From Pirellula sp. (GTDB lineage: Bacteria > Planctomycetota > Planctomycetia > Pirellulales > Pirellulaceae), in assembly GCA_021736575.1 (NCBI GenBank), contig JAIPFP010000027.1:1-39144 (forward strand): 39,144 bases of DNA, given 5' to 3'. The translations under genes and the position numbers were made by a program. Each line of letters opens with the position of its first letter. Position 1 is the stretch's first letter. Shown here piece by piece: positions 1 through 9,026 of the stretch. The notes under the pieces are model-generated. The model was not told the DNA's origin and did not search any database. It worked only from the letters and a program-made list of their open reading frames with translations.

Positions 1-2
1 AG

Positions 3-1439
3 CCTAAGAAGGACGAGCCAAAGAAAGACGAACCTAAGGCAGAAGACAAAAAGCCTGAAGACAAGAAACCTGAAGCAAAGAAACCAAAGGAAGATTTGCT
101 TGACGGGATGCCTGAGTCGTTCATCGGTCCTCTCTTGGCGGAACTCGTCGCACACGAGGTCGGTCACACACTTGGACTGCGTCACAACTTCAAGGCTTCG
201 AGTGTCTACTCACTCAAGGAAATGAACTCGGTAGACTTGAAGGGCAAGAAGCCACTCGCGTCTTCCGTGATGGATTACATGCCAATCAATATGCCATACG
301 AGCTAGAGGGGGCGATTCGGGGCGATTATACGATGACGGGCATTGGCCCCTACGATTATTGGGCCATCGAATACGGCTACACACCGGAAGAAGCCAAGCT
401 GCCTGAAATTCTCAAGCGAGTCAGTGAACCTGAGTTGCAATACGCGACGGATGAAGACACCAGTGGTCCAGATCCATTCGCTAGGCGCTATGACTACACC
501 AAGGAACCGCTTGACTACGCTGAAAATCAAATGAGGCTGGTCAAACTCTATCGATCCCGTTTGCTTGATAAATTTGTCAAGGATGGCGATAGTTGGGGCA
601 AGGCCCGCCGTGGATATGAATTAACGCTCGGCGAGCAGATGAAGTCGGTTAGCATGATGGCCAATTGGGTTGGCGGTGCGTTTGTCAATCGCGACAAAAA
701 GGGTGATCCAGGCAATCGACAATCGCTGGTGCCGGTCGCAGCAGATCGACAACGCAAGGCCTTGGACTTCGTGTTTAAGACTGCCTTCCGAGACGAAGCC
801 TTTGGCATTACGCCTCAGATTTTGGAGCGATTGACCAATGACAAGTGGGCGGACGAAGGGGTCCGTTCGATGGGTGAATCCACATTCCCAATCCACGATC
901 GAGTTTTGGGATATCAGGCATCTGCACTAACCATGTTGATGAACCCAACAACCTTGCGTCGTGTGTTCGACAATGAGCAATTGGTCCCTCAGGATCAAGA
1001 TGCGATGACGCTTCCTGAACTGATGGACAAAATCTTCAACGAGGTTTGGTCCGAGTTGACCGCTAAGCCGGAGGGTGAAGTATCCTCTCGCAAACCACGC
1101 ATCAGTTCATGGCGCCGAAACCTACAGCGAGAGCATTTAGAGCGCCTGATCGATTTGGGGTTGCCGAACGATTCGAATGCGGTCACCAAGCCGGTTACTT
1201 CTCTGGCGTTGATGCAACTCAGGGATTTAAAGCGAAAGATCGATGCGACGCTCGAAGGTCGCAATGCACTCGATCCGTACTCGCTAGCTCACCTTGGAGA
1301 AGCACAGCAACGCATAGCGAAAGCGATCGACGCGATCTATGTGTACAACATGCCAACCAGCTTTGGCGGTGGTGGAACACAGACCATTATCTTTGGCCAA
1401 GAGGGGCAGCCAGTTCCAGTCGAGCCGGAACTGCCATAG
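3..1439 (+). CDS. Zinc-dependent metalloprotease, C-terminal part (5' end outside window)
   Basis: This is the C-terminal part of a large, probably secreted zinc metalloprotease of the DUF5117/DUF4953 type, a metzincin-like group common in planctomycetes and Bacteroidetes. The frame is open from base 3, so the gene begins before the window; the TTG at 96 is not a credible start. The first 30 codons encode a Lys/Pro/Glu/Asp-rich linker built on PKKDEPK-like units. Then comes the extended zinc site HEVGHTLGLRH (first His codon at 153), with three His ligands and the catalytic Glu, and about 40 residues later SVMDYMP, a plausible Met-turn. The remainder is the conserved C-terminal region, ending in a short Gly-rich and PVPVEPELP tail. 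Its substrate is unknown. It is convergent with the permease gene, and a hairpin follows the stop codon. Confidence 0.85.
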   Translation, partial: PKKDEPKKDEPKAEDKKPEDKKPEAKKPKEDLLDGMPESFIGPLLAELVAHEVGHTLGLRHNFKASSVYSLKEMNSVDLKGKKPLASSVMDYMPINMPYELEGAIRGDYTMTGIGPYDYWAIEYGYTPEEAKLPEILKRVSEPELQYATDEDTSGPDPFARRYDYTKEPLDYAENQMRLVKLYRSRLLDKFVKDGDSWGKARRGYELTLGEQMKSVSMMANWVGGAFVNRDKKGDPGNRQSLVPVAADRQRKALDFVFKTAFRDEAFGITPQILERLTNDKWADEGVRSMGESTFPIHDRVLGYQASALTMLMNPTTLRRVFDNEQLVPQDQDAMTLPELMDKIFNEVWSELTAKPEGEVSSRKPRISSWRRNLQREHLERLIDLGLPNDSNAVTKPVTSLALMQLRDLKRKIDATLEGRNALDPYSLAHLGEAQQRIAKAIDAIYVYNMPTSFGGGGTQTIIFGQEGQPVPVEPELP

Positions 1440-1491
1440 TTAGCCTGAATTGGCAAGTGAACTACTAGTGCTTGACATCGAGTACTAAAAC

Positions 1492-1525
1492 AAAAAGCCC
1501 TGCGGTTAAACGTGGGGCTTTTTTT
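1492..1525. terminator. Bidirectional intrinsic terminator
   Basis: The sequence reads aaaaagccc, a 16-base loop, then gggcttttttt. The stem is A/T-flanked G/C with a T-run on either strand, and it lies between the convergent metalloprotease and permease genes. The permease TAA stop (1524-1526) lies at the edge of the T-run. Confidence 0.75.
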
Positions 1526-2936
1526 ATGCATTCCTTCGTCGACGAATGGCGGCTGCAGCGTAAACCAACGCACCGGTTGCAAAAGCTCCAATGCACAACC
1601 AGAACTGATTCTGTTCTCGTTGCGAGGCAACGACCAAGAACAGAACAGCGCCTGAGATGTAGAGAATCGTCGCCACATGCTCGTACCAACGAATGGGTTT
1701 CTCCATCATGAAATTTTTCTTGGCAAACCAAATACTTGAGACCGCAAGCGCACCGCATGCAGTCAATGTCAGTCCTAAAAACTTGATAATCCCTTCGATG
1801 TCCGAGATCCAAACGACAACGCAACTGAGGGACGCCTGTACGAAAATGGCGATTCTGGGAACATGGTTCGTGATCTGAAAGAATCTTGGCAATCGGCCAT
1901 CGGCGGCCATTTGTGCGTACACCATTGGTCCAGTCGCCATCATGGCGAGAACGCTGGTTGCAGCCGACAGAATGATCGCAAAGCGTATTACCCGCGATAG
2001 ACCATTGCCACCGATATTCTCCGCCACAACAGCCACATAGCCTTTTCCGGACTGAGCAATACGCTCTGGACTTAGGCCATACAAAAATACAAAATTAAGC
2101 AACAGGTAGAGGAGCATGACCAGTACGCATGCCATCCACATCGAGCGACTCACGAAATTCCGCCGATGGTTAATGTCTGTTTCCTTCTCGACCTCTCCTG
2201 CCAGATAAATGCTTGCGTTGAAGCCGGTGTAAGCCAGAGAAACATAGAAGAGAGATACGATCATGGACATGAGTATCTCCGGTTGCTGAAGTCTCGCGGC
2301 AATGGATGAGGGGTCGCCTAAGCCGCTCGTTGGATCCGTCAATATTCCCGAGTTGGTTGCTTGCAATACAAAGGGAATACCAACAACCAGAAAAATGGAG
2401 AAGCACACGAGCTTGATCGCGATGACCATATTGTTGAACGTGGTGCCGACTTTCAAGTGGAATCCATGCAAAGCTGCGGCGACGACGATGGCCGCAGTTG
2501 CAATGATTCGGACTCGCGAGATGTCATCGCTTGCAATTGTGCCGGCTGCGTCTGCTCCAACGAGGTATTCGCCCATAAGCAATGCAGATGCGGCAATGGG
2601 GGCCGTGAAGCCAGCAATGATTGAGATCCAACCAGCAATAAAGCCGATGGCCGGATGGACACATCTAGAAAGGTAGGAGTACTCACCCCCTGAGACGGGC
2701 AATCGACTAGCCACCGCCCCGTACGCGATCGCCCCGCAAATGGCATGGATACCACCGATGAGCCAGACCAACAAGACCAGCCTAGCATCTTTGAGCGACA
2801 GAAGTGAGTAGTAGCTGCCGACATAGACGCCGACACCAATCATGTTGCCCACGATCATGCAGACGAGTGTGAAGAGCCCGATCGAGGGCTTTTTTGCGAG
2901 ACGGTTCGTTGGTGTCTGAACGTTGGATTGGTTAAT
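1524..2936 (-). CDS. APC-superfamily amino acid permease
   Basis: This is an inner-membrane amino acid/polyamine-organocation transporter. About a dozen hydrophobic segments are visible, and the first carries the family-like pattern VGNMIGVGVYVGS, equivalent to the GxG substrate-binding bend of helix 1. The first ATG (2858) falls in the middle of helix 1. The frame stays open upstream to a TGA at 2946-2948, and the extra codons read TNRLAKKPSIGLFTLVC, exactly what an APC N-terminus should look like. No ATG, GTG or TTG exists in that extension. ATT at 2936 has GAGG seven bases upstream, so I use it as the start (470 residues). The fallback is ATG at 2858 with a truncated helix 1. The protein ends in an Arg-rich tail. 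The gene is divergent from the lipase-like gene. Substrate is not predictable. Confidence 0.8.
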   Translation of the reverse strand: MNQSNVQTPTNRLAKKPSIGLFTLVCMIVGNMIGVGVYVGSYYSLLSLKDARLVLLVWLIGGIHAICGAIAYGAVASRLPVSGGEYSYLSRCVHPAIGFIAGWISIIAGFTAPIAASALLMGEYLVGADAAGTIASDDISRVRIIATAAIVVAAALHGFHLKVGTTFNNMVIAIKLVCFSIFLVVGIPFVLQATNSGILTDPTSGLGDPSSIAARLQQPEILMSMIVSLFYVSLAYTGFNASIYLAGEVEKETDINHRRNFVSRSMWMACVLVMLLYLLLNFVFLYGLSPERIAQSGKGYVAVVAENIGGNGLSRVIRFAIILSAATSVLAMMATGPMVYAQMAADGRLPRFFQITNHVPRIAIFVQASLSCVVVWISDIEGIIKFLGLTLTACGALAVSSIWFAKKNFMMEKPIRWYEHVATILYISGAVLFLVVASQREQNQFWLCIGAFATGALVYAAAAIRRRRNA

Positions 2937-3086
2937 GAGATTGCCTCAGTTTCAGTTTGGTTGAGATGTTGGCCGGCTCAGAACTACCTATCTTAACAAG
3001 CGGTATTCATTGGCATTGCCTGCAACATGGTCAGCGTGCTATTTAGAAATTCGCAGAGTAGCGGCCAATTCCCCTGGAAATCGTAA

Positions 3087-5300
3087 ATGTCAGTGCGGGT
3101 TCAACAAAATACCAGGAAAGTACGTGTGTCGGGAGGGCAATGCCTTCTAGCTTTCACACGCGTGCATCTATTTTGTTTACCGGTTTTCCTGTTGTTGCTA
3201 ACGGTTGGCTGTGCATCGCAGAAGTTTGTCCAAGTTCGTCAAAACCCGGTTAATCCGCTGACGGAAAGCCTCAGCTTGATGTCGCGCAGTGGCGCTCAAA
3301 TAACGCCGCGAACGACAACGCTTCTTCGGCATTACGCATTGTTGGATGCCTACAATCGAAATCCCGAAGACTGTCTGGTTCAGTTGCAAGAACTTGCAAT
3401 GGACGAAAAGGGTGCTGAGAAAATTTATGCGATCTCAGAACTTGCTTTCACGATCGCCAGTAAAGCCGAGAAAGCCAGGCACCAAGGGCATGCCTTGGAC
3501 ATGTACACCGTGTCGGTTAGCAATGCCTATTTGTACTTGTTCTGCACCGATTTGGACGTGTCCCGCAACCCATATGATCCCCAGTTTCGAGGGGCGTGCG
3601 ATCTGTACAACACAGCGTTAGAAGCTACCTTGCGTTTGGTGAGCAAGCAAGGGAACTTAAAACCCGGCAACAGTTATCGTATTACCACGTCCAAGAAAGA
3701 TTACGACGTCCAAGTCGTATCGCGTGGTTCGTGGCACGATGCCGACTTCGAGTCGCTTAAGTTCTGTAGTGAATTCCAAGTGAAAGGACTCGACTCAGCC
3801 AACGTAAATTATGGAGTCGGCGTACCGATGATCGCGGTGCGGCAGGAACATCATGGTGCTAATCCAGCGGAAAAATACTATCCAGAGGGATTGGCATTCC
3901 CGGTGACTGCACTGCTGCGAGTCACATCGCCATCGATTCACGCTTCTCCTAATTCTCAGCATCGGCATCCATGCGTGCTTGAACTGCACGATCCATTGGA
4001 CTCGACCGATATCGAGCTGAATTCGCGCTTGGTACCGCTCCAATCGGATTTGAGCACACCCCTCGCATACTTCTTGGATAATCCTAAGTTTCGCGAGCAA
4101 ACCAATAGCAATTTGAACCCGTTGGACCTAAACAAAGCAGAAAAACTGCGCGGTGTTTACATGCTTGAACCCTATGATCCAAACCGCATTCCTGTCGTGA
4201 TGGTTCATGGACTATTTTCGAGCCCGCTCACTTGGATGCCCATGTTCAACGACCTCCGCTCGTTTCAGGAGCTTCGAAAAAACTACCAATTTTGGTTCTA
4301 CCAGTATCCAACGGGACAGCCGTTCTGGGTCAGCGCGACCCAAATGCGCAGCGACTTGTTCGAATTGCGAAAAACCTTGGACCCTCAAGCCACTCATCCG
4401 GTTCTCGACCAAATGGTATTGGTTGGGCATAGCATGGGGGGACTCGTTTCGCGTATGCAAACACTCGAGAGCGGCGAAGAGTTTTGGCATATTTTGAGCG
4501 ATGAACCCTACGAAAAGGTCAAGGGAGAGGATGTCGAACGTCAACGCTTGGCTGCAGCTCTTTTCTTTCACCCAAACAACGCGATTAAGCGAGTCGTAAC
4601 CATTGGGACACCCCACCGTGGTAGCGACTATGCAAACGACTACACCCGGTGGATTGGCCGAAAGCTGATCAAGTTGCCTAGCAGCATTACCGATATCGGC
4701 AATTCTCTGATTCGACAGAACCCGAACATGTTCCGCAACACGGAGTTGCTGACCACAACGACGAGCATCGATTCTCTCAGTCCCGATTCTCCCATTTTCC
4801 CGACCATGTTACGCGCTCGACGCGCTCCGTGGGTTACGTATCACAATATCATTGGAGTCGTTGAAAAATCTCATTGGTTCAGCCGAGAGTCGGAACCCAG
4901 TGACGGCGTGGTCGGTATCGAGAGCGCCCATATGGATGATGTCGTAAGCGAAATCATGGTTGAGTCGAAACATCAAGACATTCACAGAACGGCCCGAGCC
5001 ATCTTGGAAGTTCGCCGCATTCTCGTCGACCATTTGAAAGAGTTGTCTACGCAACCTGCCTTGGCAGGCCTGTTGGACTTGCCAAATAGCTGGCGAAGTG
5101 ACGGACAAAGGATACCCGCATCGAACATTTCTCATGCAAATGTCGTCGCAACTTCCTCACAACTTGACGAACAAGGGGTCGTTACAATGAGTGAACAAGA
5201 GTCGAGAGTCGCGACAGTTGCCGAGTTTACCCCGTTGCCGTTCCCTCCCAAGTCCGGAAAAAAATTACGCTTGCCCCCCGTCTATCGAATCAATCAATAG
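3087..5300 (+). CDS. Lipoprotein alpha/beta hydrolase (lipase/PGAP1-like)
   Basis: This is a 737-residue predicted lipoprotein esterase or lipase. A hydrophobic stretch (about 28-41) ends in the lipobox LTVGC, giving lipidation at Cys42. Residues 45-360 are a planctomycete-type N-terminal region with no catalytic motif I recognise. The alpha/beta-hydrolase domain starts near 370 with the oxyanion motif MVHGLFSSPLTW. The nucleophile elbow is GHSMGG with Ser449. An acid is probably in SEPSDGVVG and a His in SKHQDIHRT, so the triad looks complete. The C-terminal ~70 residues are low-complexity. It could act on acyl esters at the cell surface; the substrate is unknown. yidD follows after 13 bp and may share the transcript. 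The start ATG has a GGAA-type ribosome site nearby. Confidence 0.8.
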   Translation: MSVRVQQNTRKVRVSGGQCLLAFTRVHLFCLPVFLLLLTVGCASQKFVQVRQNPVNPLTESLSLMSRSGAQITPRTTTLLRHYALLDAYNRNPEDCLVQLQELAMDEKGAEKIYAISELAFTIASKAEKARHQGHALDMYTVSVSNAYLYLFCTDLDVSRNPYDPQFRGACDLYNTALEATLRLVSKQGNLKPGNSYRITTSKKDYDVQVVSRGSWHDADFESLKFCSEFQVKGLDSANVNYGVGVPMIAVRQEHHGANPAEKYYPEGLAFPVTALLRVTSPSIHASPNSQHRHPCVLELHDPLDSTDIELNSRLVPLQSDLSTPLAYFLDNPKFREQTNSNLNPLDLNKAEKLRGVYMLEPYDPNRIPVVMVHGLFSSPLTWMPMFNDLRSFQELRKNYQFWFYQYPTGQPFWVSATQMRSDLFELRKTLDPQATHPVLDQMVLVGHSMGGLVSRMQTLESGEEFWHILSDEPYEKVKGEDVERQRLAAALFFHPNNAIKRVVTIGTPHRGSDYANDYTRWIGRKLIKLPSSITDIGNSLIRQNPNMFRNTELLTTTTSIDSLSPDSPIFPTMLRARRAPWVTYHNIIGVVEKSHWFSRESEPSDGVVGIESAHMDDVVSEIMVESKHQDIHRTARAILEVRRILVDHLKELSTQPALAGLLDLPNSWRSDGQRIPASNISHANVVATSSQLDEQGVVTMSEQESRVATVAEFTPLPFPPKSGKKLRLPPVYRINQ

Positions 5301-5313
5301 CTGACTGTGTGTG

Positions 5314-5541
5314 ATGAATCCGTTGCATCAATGCCTTCGCTACTTACTCATAGCCACAGTCCGTTTTTATCAACGCGCGATCAGCCCGCTCCTAGGTAGC
5401 AATTGTCGTTTCTCCCCGACTTGTTCGCAGTACACGATTGAAGCCATCGAGAAATACGGCGCAGTGCGTGGTGTTTGGAAAGGGATTAAGCGAATCGCAA
5501 GGTGCCATCCGTTTCACCAAGGTGGCTACGATCCGCCATGA
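5314..5541 (+). CDS. yidD: Membrane protein insertion efficiency factor YidD
   Basis: This 75-residue protein shows the YidD pattern throughout: [29 protein letters not shown], then the [22 protein letters not shown] ending, with the conserved Cys residues. YidD is a small amphipathic membrane-associated protein that aids YidC/Sec-dependent insertion of membrane proteins. A GTG at 5311 sits directly before the ATG used here, and neither has a clear ribosome site. In many bacteria yidD lies in the rpmH-rnpA-yidD-yidC cluster; here it stands behind a lipase-like gene, so that linkage is lost. It converges on the ATP-grasp gene with a 6-bp gap. Confidence 0.93.
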   Translation: MNPLHQCLRYLLIATVRFYQRAISPLLGSNCRFSPTCSQYTIEAIEKYGAVRGVWKGIKRIARCHPFHQGGYDPP

Positions 5542-5547
5542 TGCCCG

Positions 5548-6651
5548 TTATGCATCAAATTCGATTCGCTCCCAAGTTGGAAAGCCAACTGAACTTGGAA
5601 CAGGTCGAATTCCAAGGAGCATGTTCGCTAATTCGTGGCCGTACCATTTTCGATACCCGGCATAACTCGTCGTCAACCTAGGGTTGATTTCGATGGCAAT
5701 CCAATCGCTCGCTGTTTTAGCCTCAAGTGGAATCAGGAAATCAATTCCAATCCAACCCGCTGCTCCAGGTGGAACCGCGTTGAGCACGACGTTGGCAAAC
5801 TCTTCGAGCTGCGCGAAGGAAACTTGGGCCAGCGGACCTGAGCCACCTCGGTATTGAACGCACTGACCTTGGTTTGCGATTTCTATTGGACGGACCTCCA
5901 TTCGTTGTTCGACGGCACCCAAAACCTTGCGGCTTCCCTGCGCGATGAGCGCGAGACTCGCCGGCTGACCGTCGATCCAAGGCTGAACGATCCAATGGTC
6001 CGCGTTTTCCGCTAACAGGCTCGTCGTTGAGGCCCACGACTCGAACGCCACGCAGTTCGCAAAGTATCTCATCTCCGCGCAGCCAGCACCATCGCGGCGT
6101 TTGACAGTGATTGGTGAGGTGCCGATCGTTTTTGCTGCCGCCTCTCGCGATCCGTAGTACTCCCGAAGCGTCCAAGTCGCCGGGTGTGCGACCCCACGTG
6201 CAAGCAGCATTTTTGCCATCAACCTTTTATCGGATGCGGCCTTCAAGAACGCTGCGTCAGACGCGAGAACAGTGACCCCCAACGCCCGCAGCGTTTGAAC
6301 AATCGATGCCAATGCGTTGTTCAGTTCAGGAGCAATAACCACTGTCACATCGCAGTCGGATGCGACATGGCCCCAAACGTCTAAAAACCGATCCGTCGTT
6401 TCGACAATCGAAATAGAAGCCGAACTCAAAAAGGATGGGGGTATTAAAGCACTGGTTAGAACCGAACGGTCCAAACAAGTGAATACCGAATGTCCGCACT
6501 CAATGAAATCGGTTGCCAATGCATCCAGCATCGACAAGCCTTCGCCAAAAAGAGGAACAAGAACGTTCGCCGGTGTATTCGGGTCGGTTCGAGGTTGATC
6601 AGGCTCGATCAAGCCACCGCCGCACAGAAATTCTAGAACTGCAATCTTCAC
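5548..6651 (-). CDS. ATP-grasp ligase, COG1821/MfnD-like
   Basis: This 367-residue protein has an ATP-grasp fold. The N-terminal 120 residues form the pre-ATP-grasp region (MKIAVLEFLCGGG). SDKRLMAK and ITVKRRDGAGCAEM are the ATP-contacting strand and loop, and IAIEINPRLTTSYAGYR is the metal-binding segment. The EINPR-TTSY ending resembles the group that contains tyramine-glutamate ligase MfnD of methanofuran synthesis. Planctomycetes and methylotrophs with tetrahydromethanopterin C1 pathways carry related ligases, so methanofuran-like cofactor synthesis is a reasonable guess, but no other such gene is in this window. It starts with GTG and overlaps the upstream gene's TGA as GTGA, which implies translational coupling. 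Confidence 0.7.
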   Translation of the reverse strand: MKIAVLEFLCGGGLIEPDQPRTDPNTPANVLVPLFGEGLSMLDALATDFIECGHSVFTCLDRSVLTSALIPPSFLSSASISIVETTDRFLDVWGHVASDCDVTVVIAPELNNALASIVQTLRALGVTVLASDAAFLKAASDKRLMAKMLLARGVAHPATWTLREYYGSREAAAKTIGTSPITVKRRDGAGCAEMRYFANCVAFESWASTTSLLAENADHWIVQPWIDGQPASLALIAQGSRKVLGAVEQRMEVRPIEIANQGQCVQYRGGSGPLAQVSFAQLEEFANVVLNAVPPGAAGWIGIDFLIPLEAKTASDWIAIEINPRLTTSYAGYRKWYGHELANMLLGIRPVPSSVGFPTWERIEFDA

Positions 6652-7838
6652 TCGCTACGACGCAAGTTCAAGTTTGTATCCGCATATTTTCTGGCATACC
6701 ACAAACGCCATTCCTGTTTGTTGAATCCAAAGTTTTCGCCCGTAATGGAGTTCAAGGCCGATAGAACACTCTGGTGATTATACGGTTGCTTGGTCGTGGT
6801 TTTGCTTGCTCCCATGGACTGTTGCACACCTCCGTCGGAGTTGATGGCATTTGTACCCGGTGTGGTTTGTGTTCTGGTAATGATCGACGTGAGGGATTCG
6901 ATCAGCGGGAAAACCGCTCGATCTTCATTAAGAACCTGAAGATTGCTTCCGGCACGATCTATTTTTTGTATGTCTTTGCTTCCGAGAGCTCCGAGAAAAG
7001 CACTCAACGCGAGCTCGCTGGAATATTCCGTTCTCAATAGCATTTCAAGGCTAGTGCTGACAGCCGCTTGATTCTTTGAAGTCAAGGCAATTTCAATAAA
7101 AGTGGAACTCGCAGACGCACCAGGCATACGCGTGAGAATCTCCATATAAAAATCGCCATTTCGCCCCTCAATTAGATCTGCCTGAAGGAGCTTATAGATT
7201 TTCGGGATGGCGAGAGGGTCATTTAGCGTGCGGAAGAACTCCGCCGCTTCGATTCCCAACCGACCGGATTTGCCCATATTCGATGCGTATATGTTGATCT
7301 TCTTCTCAATATCCGCAATGTCTTTTTTGAGTTTCTCTTCGACATCCGAGATGGCTTTGGCGTGAAGAGTAGTCAAATGGTTTTTACCTTTGACTAATCC
7401 ACGCCTCTTGTTCAGCGCCTCCTTGCGAACCCATTGTCCGTCTTTGTCTGTGATATACTCAATTGCCGCCCATGCGACTTTGTCACTTGGGTCAAGTTCC
7501 ACGATTCGTTCGTTGTGGGCTCTCGCAAGCTCCTTTTGGTTGACATTGCAAAATAGTGAAAGAGCTTTGTGGGACTCGACCGAGTCGTCCTTGCTAGCAG
7601 CAAGTTTGGCATATTCCAATTGCGGTTCACCGATCGATCGCCCTTTGGTGCTGAGCTTGGTGCGCGCGATTTCTATTTCAAAACCGTCGCTCGTCAGAAT
7701 CTTGAGGAACTCCGATTTTGGCTCATTGGTCAAAGGACGACCTGAGATTGTCCCGCCACCAATCATTTCGAAAGTATCCGCTTTCGAGACGGCGAACGTC
7801 AACAAAGGAAGAACAACGGCAACAAGCTGCAATTTCAT
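6648..7838 (-). CDS. Secreted protein of unknown function, helical-repeat-like
   Basis: I do not recognise this 396-residue protein. It begins with a clear Sec signal peptide (MKLQLVAVVLPLLTFAVSKA). A short beta-rich stretch follows (TFEMIGGGTISGRPL), like the N-terminal SHD1-type or LSM-like modules seen in planctomycete secreted proteins. A helical section has TPR-like character (ELARAHNERIVELDPSDKVAWAAIEYI). A Lys/Glu-rich coiled segment (EEKLKKDIADIEKKI) precedes a helical-repeat C-terminal half with GIEAAEFFRTLNDPLAIPKIYKLL, reminiscent of HEAT/armadillo repeats. The C-terminus ends LWYARKYADTNLNLRRSE. The ribosome site is GGGA, eight bases from ATG. Its stop overlaps the start of the ATP-grasp gene by 4 bp, yet the products are expected on opposite sides of the membrane. 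Confidence 0.6.
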   Translation of the reverse strand: MKLQLVAVVLPLLTFAVSKADTFEMIGGGTISGRPLTNEPKSEFLKILTSDGFEIEIARTKLSTKGRSIGEPQLEYAKLAASKDDSVESHKALSLFCNVNQKELARAHNERIVELDPSDKVAWAAIEYITDKDGQWVRKEALNKRRGLVKGKNHLTTLHAKAISDVEEKLKKDIADIEKKINIYASNMGKSGRLGIEAAEFFRTLNDPLAIPKIYKLLQADLIEGRNGDFYMEILTRMPGASASSTFIEIALTSKNQAAVSTSLEMLLRTEYSSELALSAFLGALGSKDIQKIDRAGSNLQVLNEDRAVFPLIESLTSIITRTQTTPGTNAINSDGGVQQSMGASKTTTKQPYNHQSVLSALNSITGENFGFNKQEWRLWYARKYADTNLNLRRSE

Positions 7839-7910
7839 TCTGATGTCCCATTTTCAGAAGCCAAATGACACTCTCTTTGAAGCCGCAACTCGCTAGCGTG
7901 GATGGTTCAT

Positions 7911-7966
7911 AACCCGAAGCGTAAGCGAGGGACCGCCAATAAAATCCCTCGCATACGCGTCGGGTT
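7911..7966. repeat. Planctomycete inverted repeat, NPKRKRG/TRSVSEG family
   Basis: Two 22-base arms (aacccgaagcgtaagcgagg at the left) face each other around a 12-base loop, with two mismatches by my count. Translated in one frame this family gives the NPKRKRG-type peptides often misannotated in planctomycetes. It sits between the unknown secreted protein and tpiA. A related copy is at 16107-16204. Confidence 0.8.
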
Positions 7967-8024
7967 ACCAAAACGTTTCCGGCTCCTACCAGTACCATCT
8001 TAGCATAATCCATTCCATGCGACT

Positions 8025-8792
8025 CTACTTCTTGATTTTCGCGGCCGCCTGCACAATCGCCAAAAACGAGTCCGATTTCAAGGAAGCGCCACCCACTAAC
8101 GCTCCGTCAATGTTGGGTTGGCCAAGCAATTCCATGGCGTTATCGGCTTTGACGCTCCCGCCGTACTGGATGACCACCGCATTTGCTACGGATCCGGAAA
8201 ACGTTGTCGCTAGCAATTTACGAATGTCGGCGTGTACTTCTTCCGCTTGAGCAGGCGTGGCCGTTTTGCCGGTGCCGATGGCCCAGACGGGCTCGTAAGC
8301 GAGAACCGTCTTAGCCATTTGTTCGTTCGTCAAGCCTGATAGGGAATGCGTGCATTGCCCTCGAACCACTTGCTGTGTTTCGCCTGCTTCGCGTTGCTGC
8401 AAGGTTTCGCCAACGCACACGATGGGGGTCAGACCTGCCTTTAAAACGGCATGAAGCTTAACATTTACGTCGACATCGGTTTCGCCGAAAATCGCGCGTC
8501 GTTCGCTGTGACCGAGTATCACATAGCGGCATCCCAGATCGTTTAACATCGCGCAGCTTATCTCACCCGTGTAAGCCCCCTCGGTCGCATGATGGACATT
8601 TTGTGCCCCTAGTTGAATCGGACTGCCGCGAAGTGCCGCACCAACGTCATGCAGGTACACGCTTGGAGGGCAAACTGCAACGTCGACGCTCGAAGTGTTT
8701 TGTAATTGATCCATCAGTTGGTGGACCAAAGCAACCGACGAGTCCCGCAATAGGTTCATCTTCCAATTGCCAGCAATAAAGAACTTTCTCAC
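8025..8792 (-). CDS. tpiA: Triosephosphate isomerase
   Basis: This enzyme interconverts dihydroxyacetone phosphate and glyceraldehyde 3-phosphate in glycolysis and gluconeogenesis, in the cytoplasm. The start used is GTG at 8792, giving 255 residues beginning MRKFFIAGNWKMN, the usual TIM N-terminus; AAGG lies about nine bases upstream. An ATG at 8843 would add 17 residues the family lacks. With the GTG start, the catalytic residues fall where expected: Asn9 and Lys11, His95 in ILGHSERR, and Glu167 in AYEPVWAIGTGKT (loop 6). The phosphate-binding GGSVKADN follows. It stands alone and is divergent from parA; no gapA or pgk is nearby. Confidence 0.95.
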   Translation of the reverse strand: MRKFFIAGNWKMNLLRDSSVALVHQLMDQLQNTSSVDVAVCPPSVYLHDVGAALRGSPIQLGAQNVHHATEGAYTGEISCAMLNDLGCRYVILGHSERRAIFGETDVDVNVKLHAVLKAGLTPIVCVGETLQQREAGETQQVVRGQCTHSLSGLTNEQMAKTVLAYEPVWAIGTGKTATPAQAEEVHADIRKLLATTFSGSVANAVVIQYGGSVKADNAMELLGQPNIDGALVGGASLKSDSFLAIVQAAAKIKK

Positions 8793-9026
8793 GGATCGAG
8801 ACCTTACAGGAAATGAGTGGGGAGTGGAGTCTTTGGAGAACAAAAGGATGTTCGAATTATCGAAATTGTCAACCGCCTATCTGGATTGACCTGGATTCGC
8901 ATGCGACCTGTTTGCTACCGTCCAGCGAAAGCTGCCAATCGTTAGCGAAACATGGAGGAAATCCCGATCTCGATGTTTGGCTGGTCAGCAAGTTTGAGAC
9001 CTACCCAGAAACAAGGCATATTGACG

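Noticed and set aside
8952..9026. Longer N-terminus for ParA
   Set aside because: The added 25 residues precede the conserved MRKIAVLNQKGG start, and ATG 9027 has its own AAGG site.
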